Positions 17,781 through 24,717 of a stretch of 28,890 bases of DNA are shown here, piece by piece (position 1 is the stretch's first letter; each line of letters begins with the position of its first letter). The translations under genes and the position numbers were made by a program. Below the pieces are notes generated by a model. That model was given only the letters and a program-made list of their open reading frames with translations. It was not told the origin of the DNA and did not search any database. The stretch is from a virus. The stretch lies in the IMG/VR virus record IMGVR_UViG_3300027851_000100, positions 1 through 28,890 of that record; one strand, written 5' to 3'.

Positions 17781-18269
17781 CTACTTGAGATCAGACCAGG
17801 CCAAAAGAAAGAGGAAGATCACCCAGTGGTTGTCCGTCAACATCGTAATGACGGCAGTCATGTCGGTGGTGTATTCCTTCATGTGTTTGGGCGTCAGTGG
17901 AGAACGATGGGGCCACGAGATGGTCTGAGCCAGGTGTGTAATGAACGACTTACTGTCTGTATCCGAGATGGGATTGTGCAGTACCATGTACGACGCACCG
18001 TTCATCACGAAGTCCATGAGTGATTCACGGACCTCAGGGTTTTCTTCATCAGTGCGTTCGACATAACGGGTCCAGAGCTTTTCCAGCTCTGGACCCGATG
18101 CGAGAGAGAACCACCGAACACGGCGAAGTTCAAGCAGATCTTCTTCGATGATTTTGGTTCTCAGGTCGAGCGCGATGTTGGCACTGTCGTTGAAGAAGAT
18201 GTTGCACCAGTCTTTGATAGAACTGAGGTGACCTTTCAACTGTCGAGCGTTTACATCGGCAAAGGACAT
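17781..18269 (-). CDS. Hypothetical protein, 162 residues
   Basis: No family is recognised. The sequence looks mainly helical, with a charged stretch around residues 35-50 (DLRTKIIEEDLLELRRVRWF) and a hydrophobic C terminus (NHWVIFLFLLAWSDLK) that could pack in a core or touch a membrane. The ATG at 18269 directly follows the TAA of the upstream beta-clamp-like gene, so the two are translationally linked; the only ribosome-site candidate (GGATG) lies within the upstream gene. A perfect 13-bp inverted repeat (18067-18097) is embedded in the coding sequence for SGPELEKLWTR. Tight linkage suggests a partner role with the upstream protein, which is inference. Confidence 0.78.
   Translation of the reverse strand: MSFADVNARQLKGHLSSIKDWCNIFFNDSANIALDLRTKIIEEDLLELRRVRWFSLASGPELEKLWTRYVERTDEENPEVRESLMDFVMNGASYMVLHNPISDTDSKSFITHLAQTISWPHRSPLTPKHMKEYTTDMTAVITMLTDNHWVIFLFLLAWSDLK
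18067..18097 (-). repeat. Perfect 13-bp inverted repeat inside a gene
   Basis: Arms CGGGTCCAGAGCT at 18067-18079 and 18085-18097 with a 5-base loop. On the minus strand, the coding strand here, the hairpin is followed one base later by TATGTCG (TATG at 18065-18062). That matches the bases following the convergent hairpins at 21850 and 26131. It could attenuate the downstream 257-residue gene, mark an RNA processing site, or carry an internal promoter. Confidence 0.55.
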
Positions 18270-18971
18270 TTAGGTTTCATCCAGGTTGTTGTCGATCATC
18301 ATACCGCGATACAAGATCGCAACGGTCGACGTTGACTGAGTAACGCCGCCACCAGCGGTGACGTCTTCGATACTGGCTTCCCCGTGCTCGATCAATTGAC
18401 GGTCGAACTCGTTCTGGGCCAGCTTATCACCACCCCTGACTTTGATCTCTTCGATGAGAGTGTTTTCAAGACCGTGCGACAATTGAGCTTGGAGTTCGGG
18501 GAACGAAATCTTGGAACCTTTTGACTTACCCGTTACCTGTCCAGACATCTCATCTACGTGGCGTGAGTCAGCCGGGATGGACGACTTCTTCGTCAGCATT
18601 TGTGCTTGTCGACGAATCGTCATGTGCAGCGTCAGGTATTTCTGCGGGGTCAAGTAGGTTAACTTGGTGTGAGGATCAGTCAGCCAAAGTTGTTCGAAGA
18701 ACTCGTAGCCAATCTTATCTGCCACCGCCATCAGGTTTTCCATCGTGACACGAGGATCCTTCAGGTTAGGCATGACAAATGGCAGGATTTCTTGTTTGAC
18801 CAAATCTTCGTCATCGGCTGGTTTCGCGAGTGACCGGATATAGACGTCAAACTCAGAGTCAGACATCTCATCGAGGCGCTGTTTCATGAGGTCAGCGTTA
18901 TAACGGTCACCCGGAATGATACCCGCGATAGATTCGACAATGAAGTCAGTGACCTGTTTGCGACTGGCCAT
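18270..18971 (-). CDS. Stand-alone protein resembling the C-terminal clamp of RNA polymerase beta
   Basis: This 233-residue protein aligns by eye with the last 150 residues of bacterial RpoB. [14 protein letters not shown] (about 94-107) parallels [37 protein letters not shown] (109-128) parallels [40 protein letters not shown] (142-161) parallels [20 protein letters not shown], and [19 protein letters not shown] (164-182) parallels [20 protein letters not shown]. The last 50 residues are extra (GGGVTQ and [13 protein letters not shown]). Residues 1-80 have no clear counterpart. The N-terminal beta subunit is encoded 15 kb away in this window and a full C-terminal beta subunit is expected elsewhere, so this may be an accessory clamp piece, a duplicate or a convergent look-alike. 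AGGA lies 7 bases before the ATG. It is followed without a gap by the 162-residue gene. Confidence 0.45.
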   Translation of the reverse strand: [233 protein letters not shown]

Positions 18972-18980
18972 AGCGGTTCC

Positions 18981-19265
18981 TCAATGTACGGTGGGTAGAT
19001 CGTTCTTGACGATCAGAGGCAGTACCAGCAGACGGAAGTGACGCAGCCAATCGCGAGTGGCAATGTCATCTACCAAGCAGGCGCGCTCCGAGATGGTGGA
19101 AACATGCAGGGACGAGAGCTGATCGCGCCAGAAACGATTCAGGGCGACGATTTCATCTTTGTCCGTATTGGCAGTGCTGCGAAACTGCCGCGTGAAGCGG
19201 GTCGCAGCACTGGGGTTTTTCTCTGCCAGTAGATCAACTACGGCAGCGACCACGTTAGTGCTCAT
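18981..19265 (-). CDS. Hypothetical small protein, 94 residues
   Basis: No family is recognised. The protein is mostly helical by appearance, with a basic first half (SAATRFTRQFRST) and a hydrophobic end (LRHFRLLVLPLIVKNDL). It is the first gene of the leftward unit 19265-16975, just after the terminator of the UvsX gene. Its ribosome site GGAGG is spaced 7 bases from the ATG but lies within GGGAGGACCTCCC, which can fold on itself (19266-19278), so its translation may be repressed or switched. Nine bases separate its stop from the upstream-read neighbour's start at 18971. Confidence 0.72.
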   Translation of the reverse strand: MSTNVVAAVVDLLAEKNPSAATRFTRQFRSTANTDKDEIVALNRFWRDQLSSLHVSTISERACLVDDIATRDWLRHFRLLVLPLIVKNDLPTVH

Positions 19266-19278
19266 GGGAGGTCCTCCC
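19266..19278 (-). promoter_or_regulatory. Hairpin covering a Shine-Dalgarno sequence
   Basis: On the minus strand GGGAGGACCTCCC lies directly before the ATG at 19265. It can form a 5-bp GC stem (GGGAG with CTCCC, GAC loop) that pairs the ribosome site GGAGG. Tiny in size but directly against the start codon, it would limit translation initiation unless melted or bound. Confidence 0.45.
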
Positions 19279-19292
19279 GATTAATGTTGGGG

Positions 19293-19326
19293 TTAAAAGG
19301 ATCTCTGCCTCATCCGCAGAGATCCT
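19293..19326 (-). terminator. Intrinsic terminator of the UvsX gene
   Basis: On the minus strand an 11-bp stem AGGATCTCTGC/GCAGAGATCCT (19316-19326 with 19298-19308) with a 7-base loop is followed by TTTTAACC. It starts 7 bases after the stop codon at 19334. Confidence 0.85.
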
Positions 19327-19333
19327 CAGATGA

Positions 19334-20893
19334 TTAGGATGCTTTGGCATCCTGACGCTCAGAGATCTTTTTGATCAACTCAGCGGCAGTCATTTTCTTT
19401 TCGGTCGAAGTTCCGGCTACCGCCTCAGTAGCATTAGCAACTGAAGCAAAGGACTTCTCTTTCGCCTTGACAGCTGCATCGTACCAATACGGGCGGTAGG
19501 TGCCCTTACGCATGTTCAGCAAATCCATGGTGGACAGGAACGGAATGTCAGCGTAGGCGCCTTTCTCTTCCAGCGGCAACCAGAAGCCACGGGTATCGAG
19601 CAGCAGTTCCCAGTCATAACCATGAGCAGCAATATCCTCGTACAGTTCACGAGGGGAGCACAGGAGGCCTTCCGGCAGGTCATGCCAGAGGTTAGCCATC
19701 ATGCACATCTCAGCCGTGATGTTCATGGCACGCTGCAGGCGAGAATCCGTTTCCATCAGACGACGGATCGATTTACGGGTTAGGTTCACCGACGGATGGA
19801 TATCCAGACGGAAGTTAGGCTTGCCTTTCGCCTTGTTACCGTCCTTGTCGGAGATACCGTAGTAGTCGAAGCCCTTGCAGTACACAAACTCGGTCAGCGA
19901 GGGTTTGAGACCTTCGGACTGAGAGACTACCACTTCGAACGGGATACCCGACGGCCCCGACTTACCACGCAGGTTGACCAGCGTGATGCAGATCAGGTCG
20001 GTATCGCCTTTCAGATCGTCTTCATCGTCACGCGGGAACTCAGGCAACTTATCACCATCGATCATCGGAACGAGGGATACACAGTACCAGCAGTTCGCAG
20101 TTAGGAAGCTGAAGTTTTCCGGCACCTTCTTGAGCTTGAGGTCGCCTTTGAGGAACTTGAGTTTCTTGACGTTCGGCTTGTACATGTCGAGCTGGTATTC
20201 CTGACCGACGTGAGCAGTCATCAGGAAATGCACGCCAGAACCACCGGTCACACCAGTTACCTGGTCGATCAGCTGACTCTTCGCACCAGCGCCTTTCATG
20301 GCGACCATGTTCAATTCTTTACCACCGACGTCGCCCTTCTCGTACATGTCCATGACTCCTTCGGTCTGTAGGCCTGACAGAGAGTCGAGGAAGACGAGTG
20401 TCGGGGATGGAATCTTGATCAGTTCGCCAGAAGTCTCATCCATGAACGGGGTGGTGATCAAGATTGATTTGTCAGCACGTCGATCATCGGCGTATTCACG
20501 CATGGCATTCCACCAACCGTTACCGGTATATGTGTTGGCATCGGTGAACAACATACGACCTTCTTCCACCAGATCTTTACCAAACAGCTCGGGGAATTGA
20601 CGGAAGACGTTATGGATACGGCCTGGAGAAAGCGTATTCTCTGAGTCATGCGCCATCATAATGGCCAGGGAGACTCGGTTCATGACCGAACCTTCTTGGA
20701 ACAGAGAAATCACTGTCTTGAACATGTTGGGTAGGCCAGCAACACCAGTGAAGTGGTTCAGACCACCACACAGGATCGATTCGCCATGCTTACCTTTGTA
20801 ATACTTGCCTGTCTGGATATCAAAGAGAGCACCGATGTTCCACATGGGACGGATGGAAGGCGCCTTCTTGAATTTTGCGAATGGATTAGACAT
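19334..20893 (-). CDS. uvsX: UvsX/RecA-type recombinase
   Basis: This 519-residue protein has the core of a RecA-family strand-exchange ATPase. The P-loop is GLPNMFKT at residues 53-60, a variant without the usual Gly before Lys; T4 UvsX has a similar FKS form (GPSKSFKS). The catalytic glutamate region is AHDSENTLSP with Glu85, matching the YDSEFGITP block of UvsX. Walker B is TLVFLDSLSG with Asp170. A later LRGKSGPSGIP segment could be in a DNA-binding loop. The C-terminal 150 or so residues exceed the length of T4 UvsX (391) and end in a charged Ala-rich tail. The role is DNA pairing in recombination-dependent replication and repair, beside RNase H and SbcC-like genes. AGAGG lies about 6 bases before the ATG. 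It is a single-gene leftward unit with its own terminator. Confidence 0.85.
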   Translation of the reverse strand: MSNPFAKFKKAPSIRPMWNIGALFDIQTGKYYKGKHGESILCGGLNHFTGVAGLPNMFKTVISLFQEGSVMNRVSLAIMMAHDSENTLSPGRIHNVFRQFPELFGKDLVEEGRMLFTDANTYTGNGWWNAMREYADDRRADKSILITTPFMDETSGELIKIPSPTLVFLDSLSGLQTEGVMDMYEKGDVGGKELNMVAMKGAGAKSQLIDQVTGVTGGSGVHFLMTAHVGQEYQLDMYKPNVKKLKFLKGDLKLKKVPENFSFLTANCWYCVSLVPMIDGDKLPEFPRDDEDDLKGDTDLICITLVNLRGKSGPSGIPFEVVVSQSEGLKPSLTEFVYCKGFDYYGISDKDGNKAKGKPNFRLDIHPSVNLTRKSIRRLMETDSRLQRAMNITAEMCMMANLWHDLPEGLLCSPRELYEDIAAHGYDWELLLDTRGFWLPLEEKGAYADIPFLSTMDLLNMRKGTYRPYWYDAAVKAKEKSFASVANATEAVAGTSTEKKMTAAELIKKISERQDAKAS

Positions 20894-20974
20894 GATGCCT
20901 CTTTACCATGATGGAGTGTAAGTTATTACGCAAACGATATGAAAAACATCTTTCTTTTAACACGGAGCTTTTAA
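20894..20974. promoter_or_regulatory. Divergent intergenic region between uvsX and a virion-type gene
   Basis: These 81 bases must start both units. The plus strand has TATG at 20938-20941 and GGAG at 20964-20967. The leftward direction has no TATG; its AT-rich sequence (minus strand GCGTAATAACTTAC) could belong to the early or middle class, which would suit a replication gene. Confidence 0.4.
20938..20941 (+). promoter_or_regulatory. Candidate late promoter core TATG
   Basis: TATG followed by AAAAACATC lies 33 bases before the ATG at 20975. The downstream context resembles that of the TATG at 16437. It is assigned by analogy with phiKZ late promoters. Confidence 0.4.
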
Positions 20975-21805
20975 ATGAGCATCGACACATCCGACAATTT
21001 TGCCACCGCATCCCTGGAAGACCTGGAGAATCTCGCTCGAGTAATCTCCATGGAAGGTCTGGCCATCGGTGCTCTGAACTTCGATCCGAAGCGCCGCTTT
21101 AACCAGTTCATGGATCAAGCAGGTCAGTTCTTCAAGAAAGTGAAGTTCGAAGCTCTGGCCTCCTTCAAGGTTGCCAGCGGTGACATGAACAGCGTGGTTT
21201 CCCACTACGGTTACGTTCAATCTGCCACGAAAGAGATCGTCGTACCTGAAGGTTTCATTGGTCAATGGCTGCCTTACAGCGCCTGTCTTAAGGAAGCCAT
21301 GCAGAAGGCGTCTAAGAGCGAGTTCGTGATCCGGTCGTTCAATGATACGTTGGGTCGACTGATCAACGATCCTGAGCTTCTCAAGGCCCTTTCCGGCGTA
21401 GGTCATAGCGGTCAGACCAACATGGGTCTCGACGAAGCCATGCGTTACATCGGCAAGACCTTCTTTGACGGCCGTAGTAACCACATCACTCGTACCCTGG
21501 GTGCTGTTGTTGAACGAACTGCTGACATTCCTCAGGTACATAACAACGTCAACGATGCCATCGCCCTTGACAAAGCCCATCCGGCTAGCAAGGTACTGGA
21601 AGCGATCGACCGCACCATGCAACTTGCCAACACCATCGTACCGATGGCTGAAGGTAAAGACTCCATCTCCAAGGCCGCACTTCAGGAACTGATCGATATC
21701 ACCCTGGAACTGGCCCGCGAAATGGAAGCTTATGGTGTCCTACTGTTCCGCATCCGTCAGTTCTCCGAGTCCCTCAAAGACTCCGTGAAGATGCTGAAAA
21801 AATAA
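20975..21805 (+). CDS. Probable virion-associated helical protein
   Basis: This 276-residue protein has no recognised catalytic motif. It looks almost wholly helical, with long amphipathic segments such as DLENLARVISMEGLAIGALN near the N terminus and LAREMEAYGVLLFRIRQFSE near the C terminus, ending in a basic KMLKK. The isolated rightward position, the TATG promoter core and the strong GGAG site 7 bases before the ATG fit a well-expressed late structural protein; this is inference. It has no signal peptide or membrane segment. The gene stands alone between two leftward units and ends at a bidirectional hairpin. Inner-head or scaffold proteins of this phage group can have this helical character, but I cannot assign one. 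Confidence 0.78.
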   Translation: MSIDTSDNFATASLEDLENLARVISMEGLAIGALNFDPKRRFNQFMDQAGQFFKKVKFEALASFKVASGDMNSVVSHYGYVQSATKEIVVPEGFIGQWLPYSACLKEAMQKASKSEFVIRSFNDTLGRLINDPELLKALSGVGHSGQTNMGLDEAMRYIGKTFFDGRSNHITRTLGAVVERTADIPQVHNNVNDAIALDKAHPASKVLEAIDRTMQLANTIVPMAEGKDSISKAALQELIDITLELAREMEAYGVLLFRIRQFSESLKDSVKMLKK

Positions 21806-21812
21806 GGCCAGC

Positions 21813-21854
21813 GACATAGATGATGGGAGGGCACCTGTCCCTCCCATCTATGTC
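21813..21854. terminator. Bidirectional hairpin between convergent genes
   Basis: The left arm GACATAGATGATGGGAGGG (21813-21831) pairs with CCCTCCCATCTATGTC (21839-21854), leaving a 3-base bulge and a 7-base loop. CATA and TATG lie at opposite ends of the base, and there is no long T run. It closes both the rightward 276-residue gene and the leftward unit ending at 21858. Confidence 0.78.
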
Positions 21855-21857
21855 GTC

Positions 21858-22241
21858 TCAGACGGTTTGCTCGTGATGCTGGTAAGACTGACGAAGTACT
21901 TGCTCGACGTCTCGGAGCATAGTCTCACGGTCCAGATACCGTAACCATCTTGGTATCCTGCCGTACACATACTCCACCGCTTGCTTGTACTCTCTACGCT
22001 CACAGGCCTCTACCACCTTATCCACCATTCTATCTTTCCACAGCATTTTGGCGGCCATCGCTGGCAACGTTAATGACCGTGGGTCGTTGACCAGGTAGAA
22101 CAGGCGATTGAATTCTGCCAGGAGAGACTCGTCAGGGTCGTAGTTACGGATCAGACGGAAGTACAGGCTCGCTACAAACAGTGTTCGCTTGCAGGTTTGC
22201 CAGAAACCGTGAGATTGGTTTATCGCAACAGATCGGTACAT
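21858..22241 (-). CDS. Hypothetical basic protein, 127 residues
   Basis: No family is recognised. The sequence is rich in arginine, tyrosine and helical segments (VDKVVEACERREYKQAVEYVYG, about residues 73-94) and has no membrane segment or signal peptide. It is the last gene of the leftward unit 24651-21858. Its ATG lies 14 bases after the RNase H stop, and an AAAGGG overlaps that gap as a somewhat distant ribosome site. Its position behind RNase H could mean a nucleic-acid role, but the sequence itself shows none. Confidence 0.75.
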   Translation of the reverse strand: MYRSVAINQSHGFWQTCKRTLFVASLYFRLIRNYDPDESLLAEFNRLFYLVNDPRSLTLPAMAAKMLWKDRMVDKVVEACERREYKQAVEYVYGRIPRWLRYLDRETMLRDVEQVLRQSYQHHEQTV

Positions 22242-22255
22242 AAACCGAGCCCTTT

Positions 22256-23758
22256 TTATTTCACGAGTTTGAAGTTGCCGAACGGATTAGTCCAAAGACC
22301 TATATCGTCATCAGTCTCAATTACAGTAGCGTAACGGAAGACCGAATCAGATTCACGCCAGGTCAGGACTTCCACTCGCTTAACAACATCAGCGAGTGCC
22401 GACAGCGCATTTCGACCAATGATGTCTGAGCCCATGATCAGCCTGACTTTCGTCTTACTGAATGGTACTACAGTCATCGCCCTGAGTTCACGAGCTACAG
22501 CGGTATTGAAGTTAACGCTTACGTCGAGGTGTTTCACCGTGTTGGTGATTTCCTTACGAAGTTTGCGAGTCACTTTCCCCTTCTTCTCGATCGACTCATA
22601 GAGTAGGTCTGTCAGGTCGGTGGAAATGATGGACTTATCCCCATCGAGATACTGTTTCAGAATGGTCGTCATGGCAGAGAGGTTATCTACGTTGTAAAAG
22701 TAGAGACCTGTCGGGGTCGCATGATGAATCAACTGAGCACGTTTGTCCGTCTGAAGGCTATGGTTAGCTTTGTTGCCTTTGAAGACACCCAAGCCAAACC
22801 GAATGATGTCTTCGGTGACCGCTGCATTGGTCAGCGTACGCATGGCGCCGATGTACAGATGGCCTACCTGGATATCATCCTTCTTCACGAAATGATCACG
22901 GACTCTCTCGAGAACATCGATTGGTTCTTTTAAGAATAAAACCGCGTTACTGCTGTCGGATTGGGGCTTGGCTACGTCTTCGTCGTCGCCGTGCTGTCCT
23001 GTCCAGTAGATGTGGCGGCCATCCTTGTCGAACTGTCGGTCGGTCTTGTCAGAACTGAAATACCACTTAGGTTGATCAAGCATGCGATTGTAGTTCACAG
23101 TGCTCTTCCAGTACCCTTCGGGCTGCTCTTCGAATTTATAGGTAACCGAGAGGTCGTTCAAGCCAATGCAATTGCCTTTACTGGCCCATTGGTCAGCCTT
23201 CTCGTTTCCGATATGGCCGTTGTGCCCCTTGATCCACGTCAGTGTTACCTGGTTGTTGGCGTCACGGAGACGACTCAGCAATGAATCGACTGCCTCCCAA
23301 TCCTTACGATTGGAAATCTCGTCGCCATCGCGGTTACGCCAGCCGGTTTGTTTCCAGCGATCAAGATACTGATTGATACCATTGACCACGTACTTCGAAT
23401 CGGAATAAATAAGCGTATGACTCAGACCTTTATCGAGAGCATAAGTCAATGCTTCTTTGGCCGCCAATAGTTCGGTATGGTTATTGCTTCCGGCACCCGG
23501 TACACCACCAAAACTATCGACGTAGTTCTTGATCACAACCGCTTTGGTTTCATCTTTACTGTCAGAATAACCATTAACGGTCGGAGTAGAACCCGGTACA
23601 CCACTGCCTTTGTTACTTTCCGGTGAGGCTTCTGGAGAGAACACGTATCCGTGCAAACCCCATCCACCAGCACGTTCTGTGCTGTAAAAGCCTCCGTCAG
23701 CATACAAGACCCCGTTGTAGCTGACTGATACGGTGTTATCCTTCAACTCAGACATCAT
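22256..23758 (-). CDS. RNase HI-type ribonuclease with large C-terminal domain
   Basis: Residues about 12-195 form an RNase HI domain that cleaves the RNA strand of RNA:DNA hybrids. The acidic residues are Asp21 (YADGG), Glu96 (NNHTELLAA), Asp120 (IYSDSKYV) and Asp189 (NEKADQWA), with His179 in KGHNGHIGN; all catalytic positions are present. Between Asp21 and Glu96 there is a long polar insert (about residues 41-90) absent from E. coli RNase HI. The remaining 300 residues match no domain I know and include ITNTVKHLDVSVNFNTA and a KVRLIMGSDIIGRNA segment. phiKZ gp155 is a known RNase H-like protein. It likely removes primers or R-loops. The ATG at 23758 overlaps the upstream TGA; the second ATG at 23755 has better spacing to AAGG. 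Confidence 0.9.
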   Translation of the reverse strand: MMSELKDNTVSVSYNGVLYADGGFYSTERAGGWGLHGYVFSPEASPESNKGSGVPGSTPTVNGYSDSKDETKAVVIKNYVDSFGGVPGAGSNNHTELLAAKEALTYALDKGLSHTLIYSDSKYVVNGINQYLDRWKQTGWRNRDGDEISNRKDWEAVDSLLSRLRDANNQVTLTWIKGHNGHIGNEKADQWASKGNCIGLNDLSVTYKFEEQPEGYWKSTVNYNRMLDQPKWYFSSDKTDRQFDKDGRHIYWTGQHGDDEDVAKPQSDSSNAVLFLKEPIDVLERVRDHFVKKDDIQVGHLYIGAMRTLTNAAVTEDIIRFGLGVFKGNKANHSLQTDKRAQLIHHATPTGLYFYNVDNLSAMTTILKQYLDGDKSIISTDLTDLLYESIEKKGKVTRKLRKEITNTVKHLDVSVNFNTAVARELRAMTVVPFSKTKVRLIMGSDIIGRNALSALADVVKRVEVLTWRESDSVFRYATVIETDDDIGLWTNPFGNFKLVK

Positions 23759-24177
23759 TGTACCTTATTAGAAAACAATACATCTCCCATTCCCATGGGA
23801 TATGTAGAGTCCATTTTGAAAAACTCATTGACCAGTTTCTGGCACTTGGAGTTGTACTGAAGGATATCTTCGTTCACGTACGTCTCTTCGTTGTGAATGT
23901 ATGTCTTGAGTTTCTCGGCGTAGGTAAGAAGGACATCATTGACTTCGTCGGGGGCGAGCTGAGTGATGTCCACCCTTGGGAATATTGGCTTATTGTGTCC
24001 TAGACGGATCTGTCGCTTGAATTCACCACAGTCATCAGATGTCTGCGCTGCAGATAGCGAATAGAAGTTATTCGACCTGCTATCGATGTTCTGCACAACC
24101 GTGCACGATCCTAGAGCGACACCAATCCACATAACGGCGAAGAAACGACTCCCTGTTAGTATTCCTGGTTTTTTCAT
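23755..24177 (-). CDS. Lipoprotein, candidate outer-membrane spanin (Rz1-like)
   Basis: This 140-residue protein begins with a typical lipoprotein signal: basic MKKPGILTGSR, a hydrophobic FFAVMWIGVA, then the lipobox LGSC with the lipidated Cys at about residue 25. The +2 residue is Thr, not Asp, so outer-membrane sorting is expected. The mature part has a helical stretch (about 70-115, PDEVNDVLLTYAEKLKTYIH). It lies 9 bases downstream of a gene with one membrane segment and a periplasmic coiled-coil-like part, the arrangement of separated Rz/Rz1 spanin pairs that fuse the two membranes at lysis. It is larger than lambda Rz1 and not proline-rich, so the role is inferred from topology and order. 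Its TGA overlaps the RNase H start. Confidence 0.65.
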   Translation of the reverse strand: MKKPGILTGSRFFAVMWIGVALGSCTVVQNIDSRSNNFYSLSAAQTSDDCGEFKRQIRLGHNKPIFPRVDITQLAPDEVNDVLLTYAEKLKTYIHNEETYVNEDILQYNSKCQKLVNEFFKMDSTYPMGMGDVLFSNKVQ

Positions 24178-24186
24178 GATATAGAC

Positions 24187-24651
24187 CTATTCGCTAAGTC
24201 TTCTCCAGCGTTCAACCATATCGCTGGACGGTGGTCGATTAGAAACCGGCGGATTCTCAGGTTTCTGGCGAGGTGCTGGAAGTGGTTTTGGCTGAACTGG
24301 TTTAGTACTAGCCCTTTCTTCCTTAACGTTTTGTTGCCCGGTTCCGGCCTTAAGGTCGTAATACTTCTCTTTGTACCAGGCAAGCTGATCGGTTAGATAT
24401 GGTACTTTTTCATCAATTTGTTGACGCAGATCAGTTTGTGATCGAGTCAGGTCTTCAATGGTCTTCTCCTGATCTTTAACAATCAGGATCACATGGAAGA
24501 ACAACGCAGCCATCACCACAAAGCCTGTGCTTGTGAAGATTAAAGGCAGATTCTCATGTACAAACTGTCTGAACGTCCGATCGCGTAGCCACATCTCTCG
24601 GAGAAAGAGAGCCAGCGCTTTCAGCATCTTAAACAGCGTTACTGATCCCAT
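24187..24651 (-). CDS. Single-pass membrane protein, candidate inner-membrane spanin (Rz-like)
   Basis: This 154-residue protein has a basic 35-residue N terminus and one membrane segment (about 36-60, LPLIFTSTGFVVMAALFFHV). It then has a charged heptad-like helix (KDQEKTIEDLTRSQTDLRQQ to about residue 98) and a proline-rich tail (KPVQPKPLPAPRQKPENPP). N-in topology with a periplasmic coiled coil is the i-spanin plan, and the adjacent lipoprotein gene supports it. The N-terminal cytoplasmic part is longer than in lambda Rz, and the proline-rich region is in this partner rather than in the lipoprotein. The ATG at 24651 has GAGAAG close upstream; ATG at 24627 is an alternative. It is the first gene of the leftward unit. 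An unrelated membrane-associated virion factor is the main alternative. Confidence 0.6.
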   Translation of the reverse strand: MGSVTLFKMLKALALFLREMWLRDRTFRQFVHENLPLIFTSTGFVVMAALFFHVILIVKDQEKTIEDLTRSQTDLRQQIDEKVPYLTDQLAWYKEKYYDLKAGTGQQNVKEERASTKPVQPKPLPAPRQKPENPPVSNRPPSSDMVERWRRLSE

Positions 24652-24682
24652 GGCTTCTCGTGGCACCCTATTACCGGAATGG

Positions 24683-24686
24683 TATG
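24683..24686 (+). promoter_or_regulatory. Candidate late promoter core TATG
   Basis: TATG 61 bases before the ATG at 24748, within a divergent gap. The leader is longer than for the other TATG cores in the window, so the assignment is weaker. Confidence 0.3.
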
Positions 24687-24713
24687 GACGTTTCTTGTTA
24701 TTTTTAACATTGT

Positions 24714-24717
24714 CATA
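24714..24717 (-). promoter_or_regulatory. Candidate late promoter core TATG (minus strand)
   Basis: Minus-strand TATG 62 bases before the ATG at 24651. It is the only leftward unit in this window with a TATG in its leader, which would suit late expression if the unit carries lysis genes. Confidence 0.3.
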
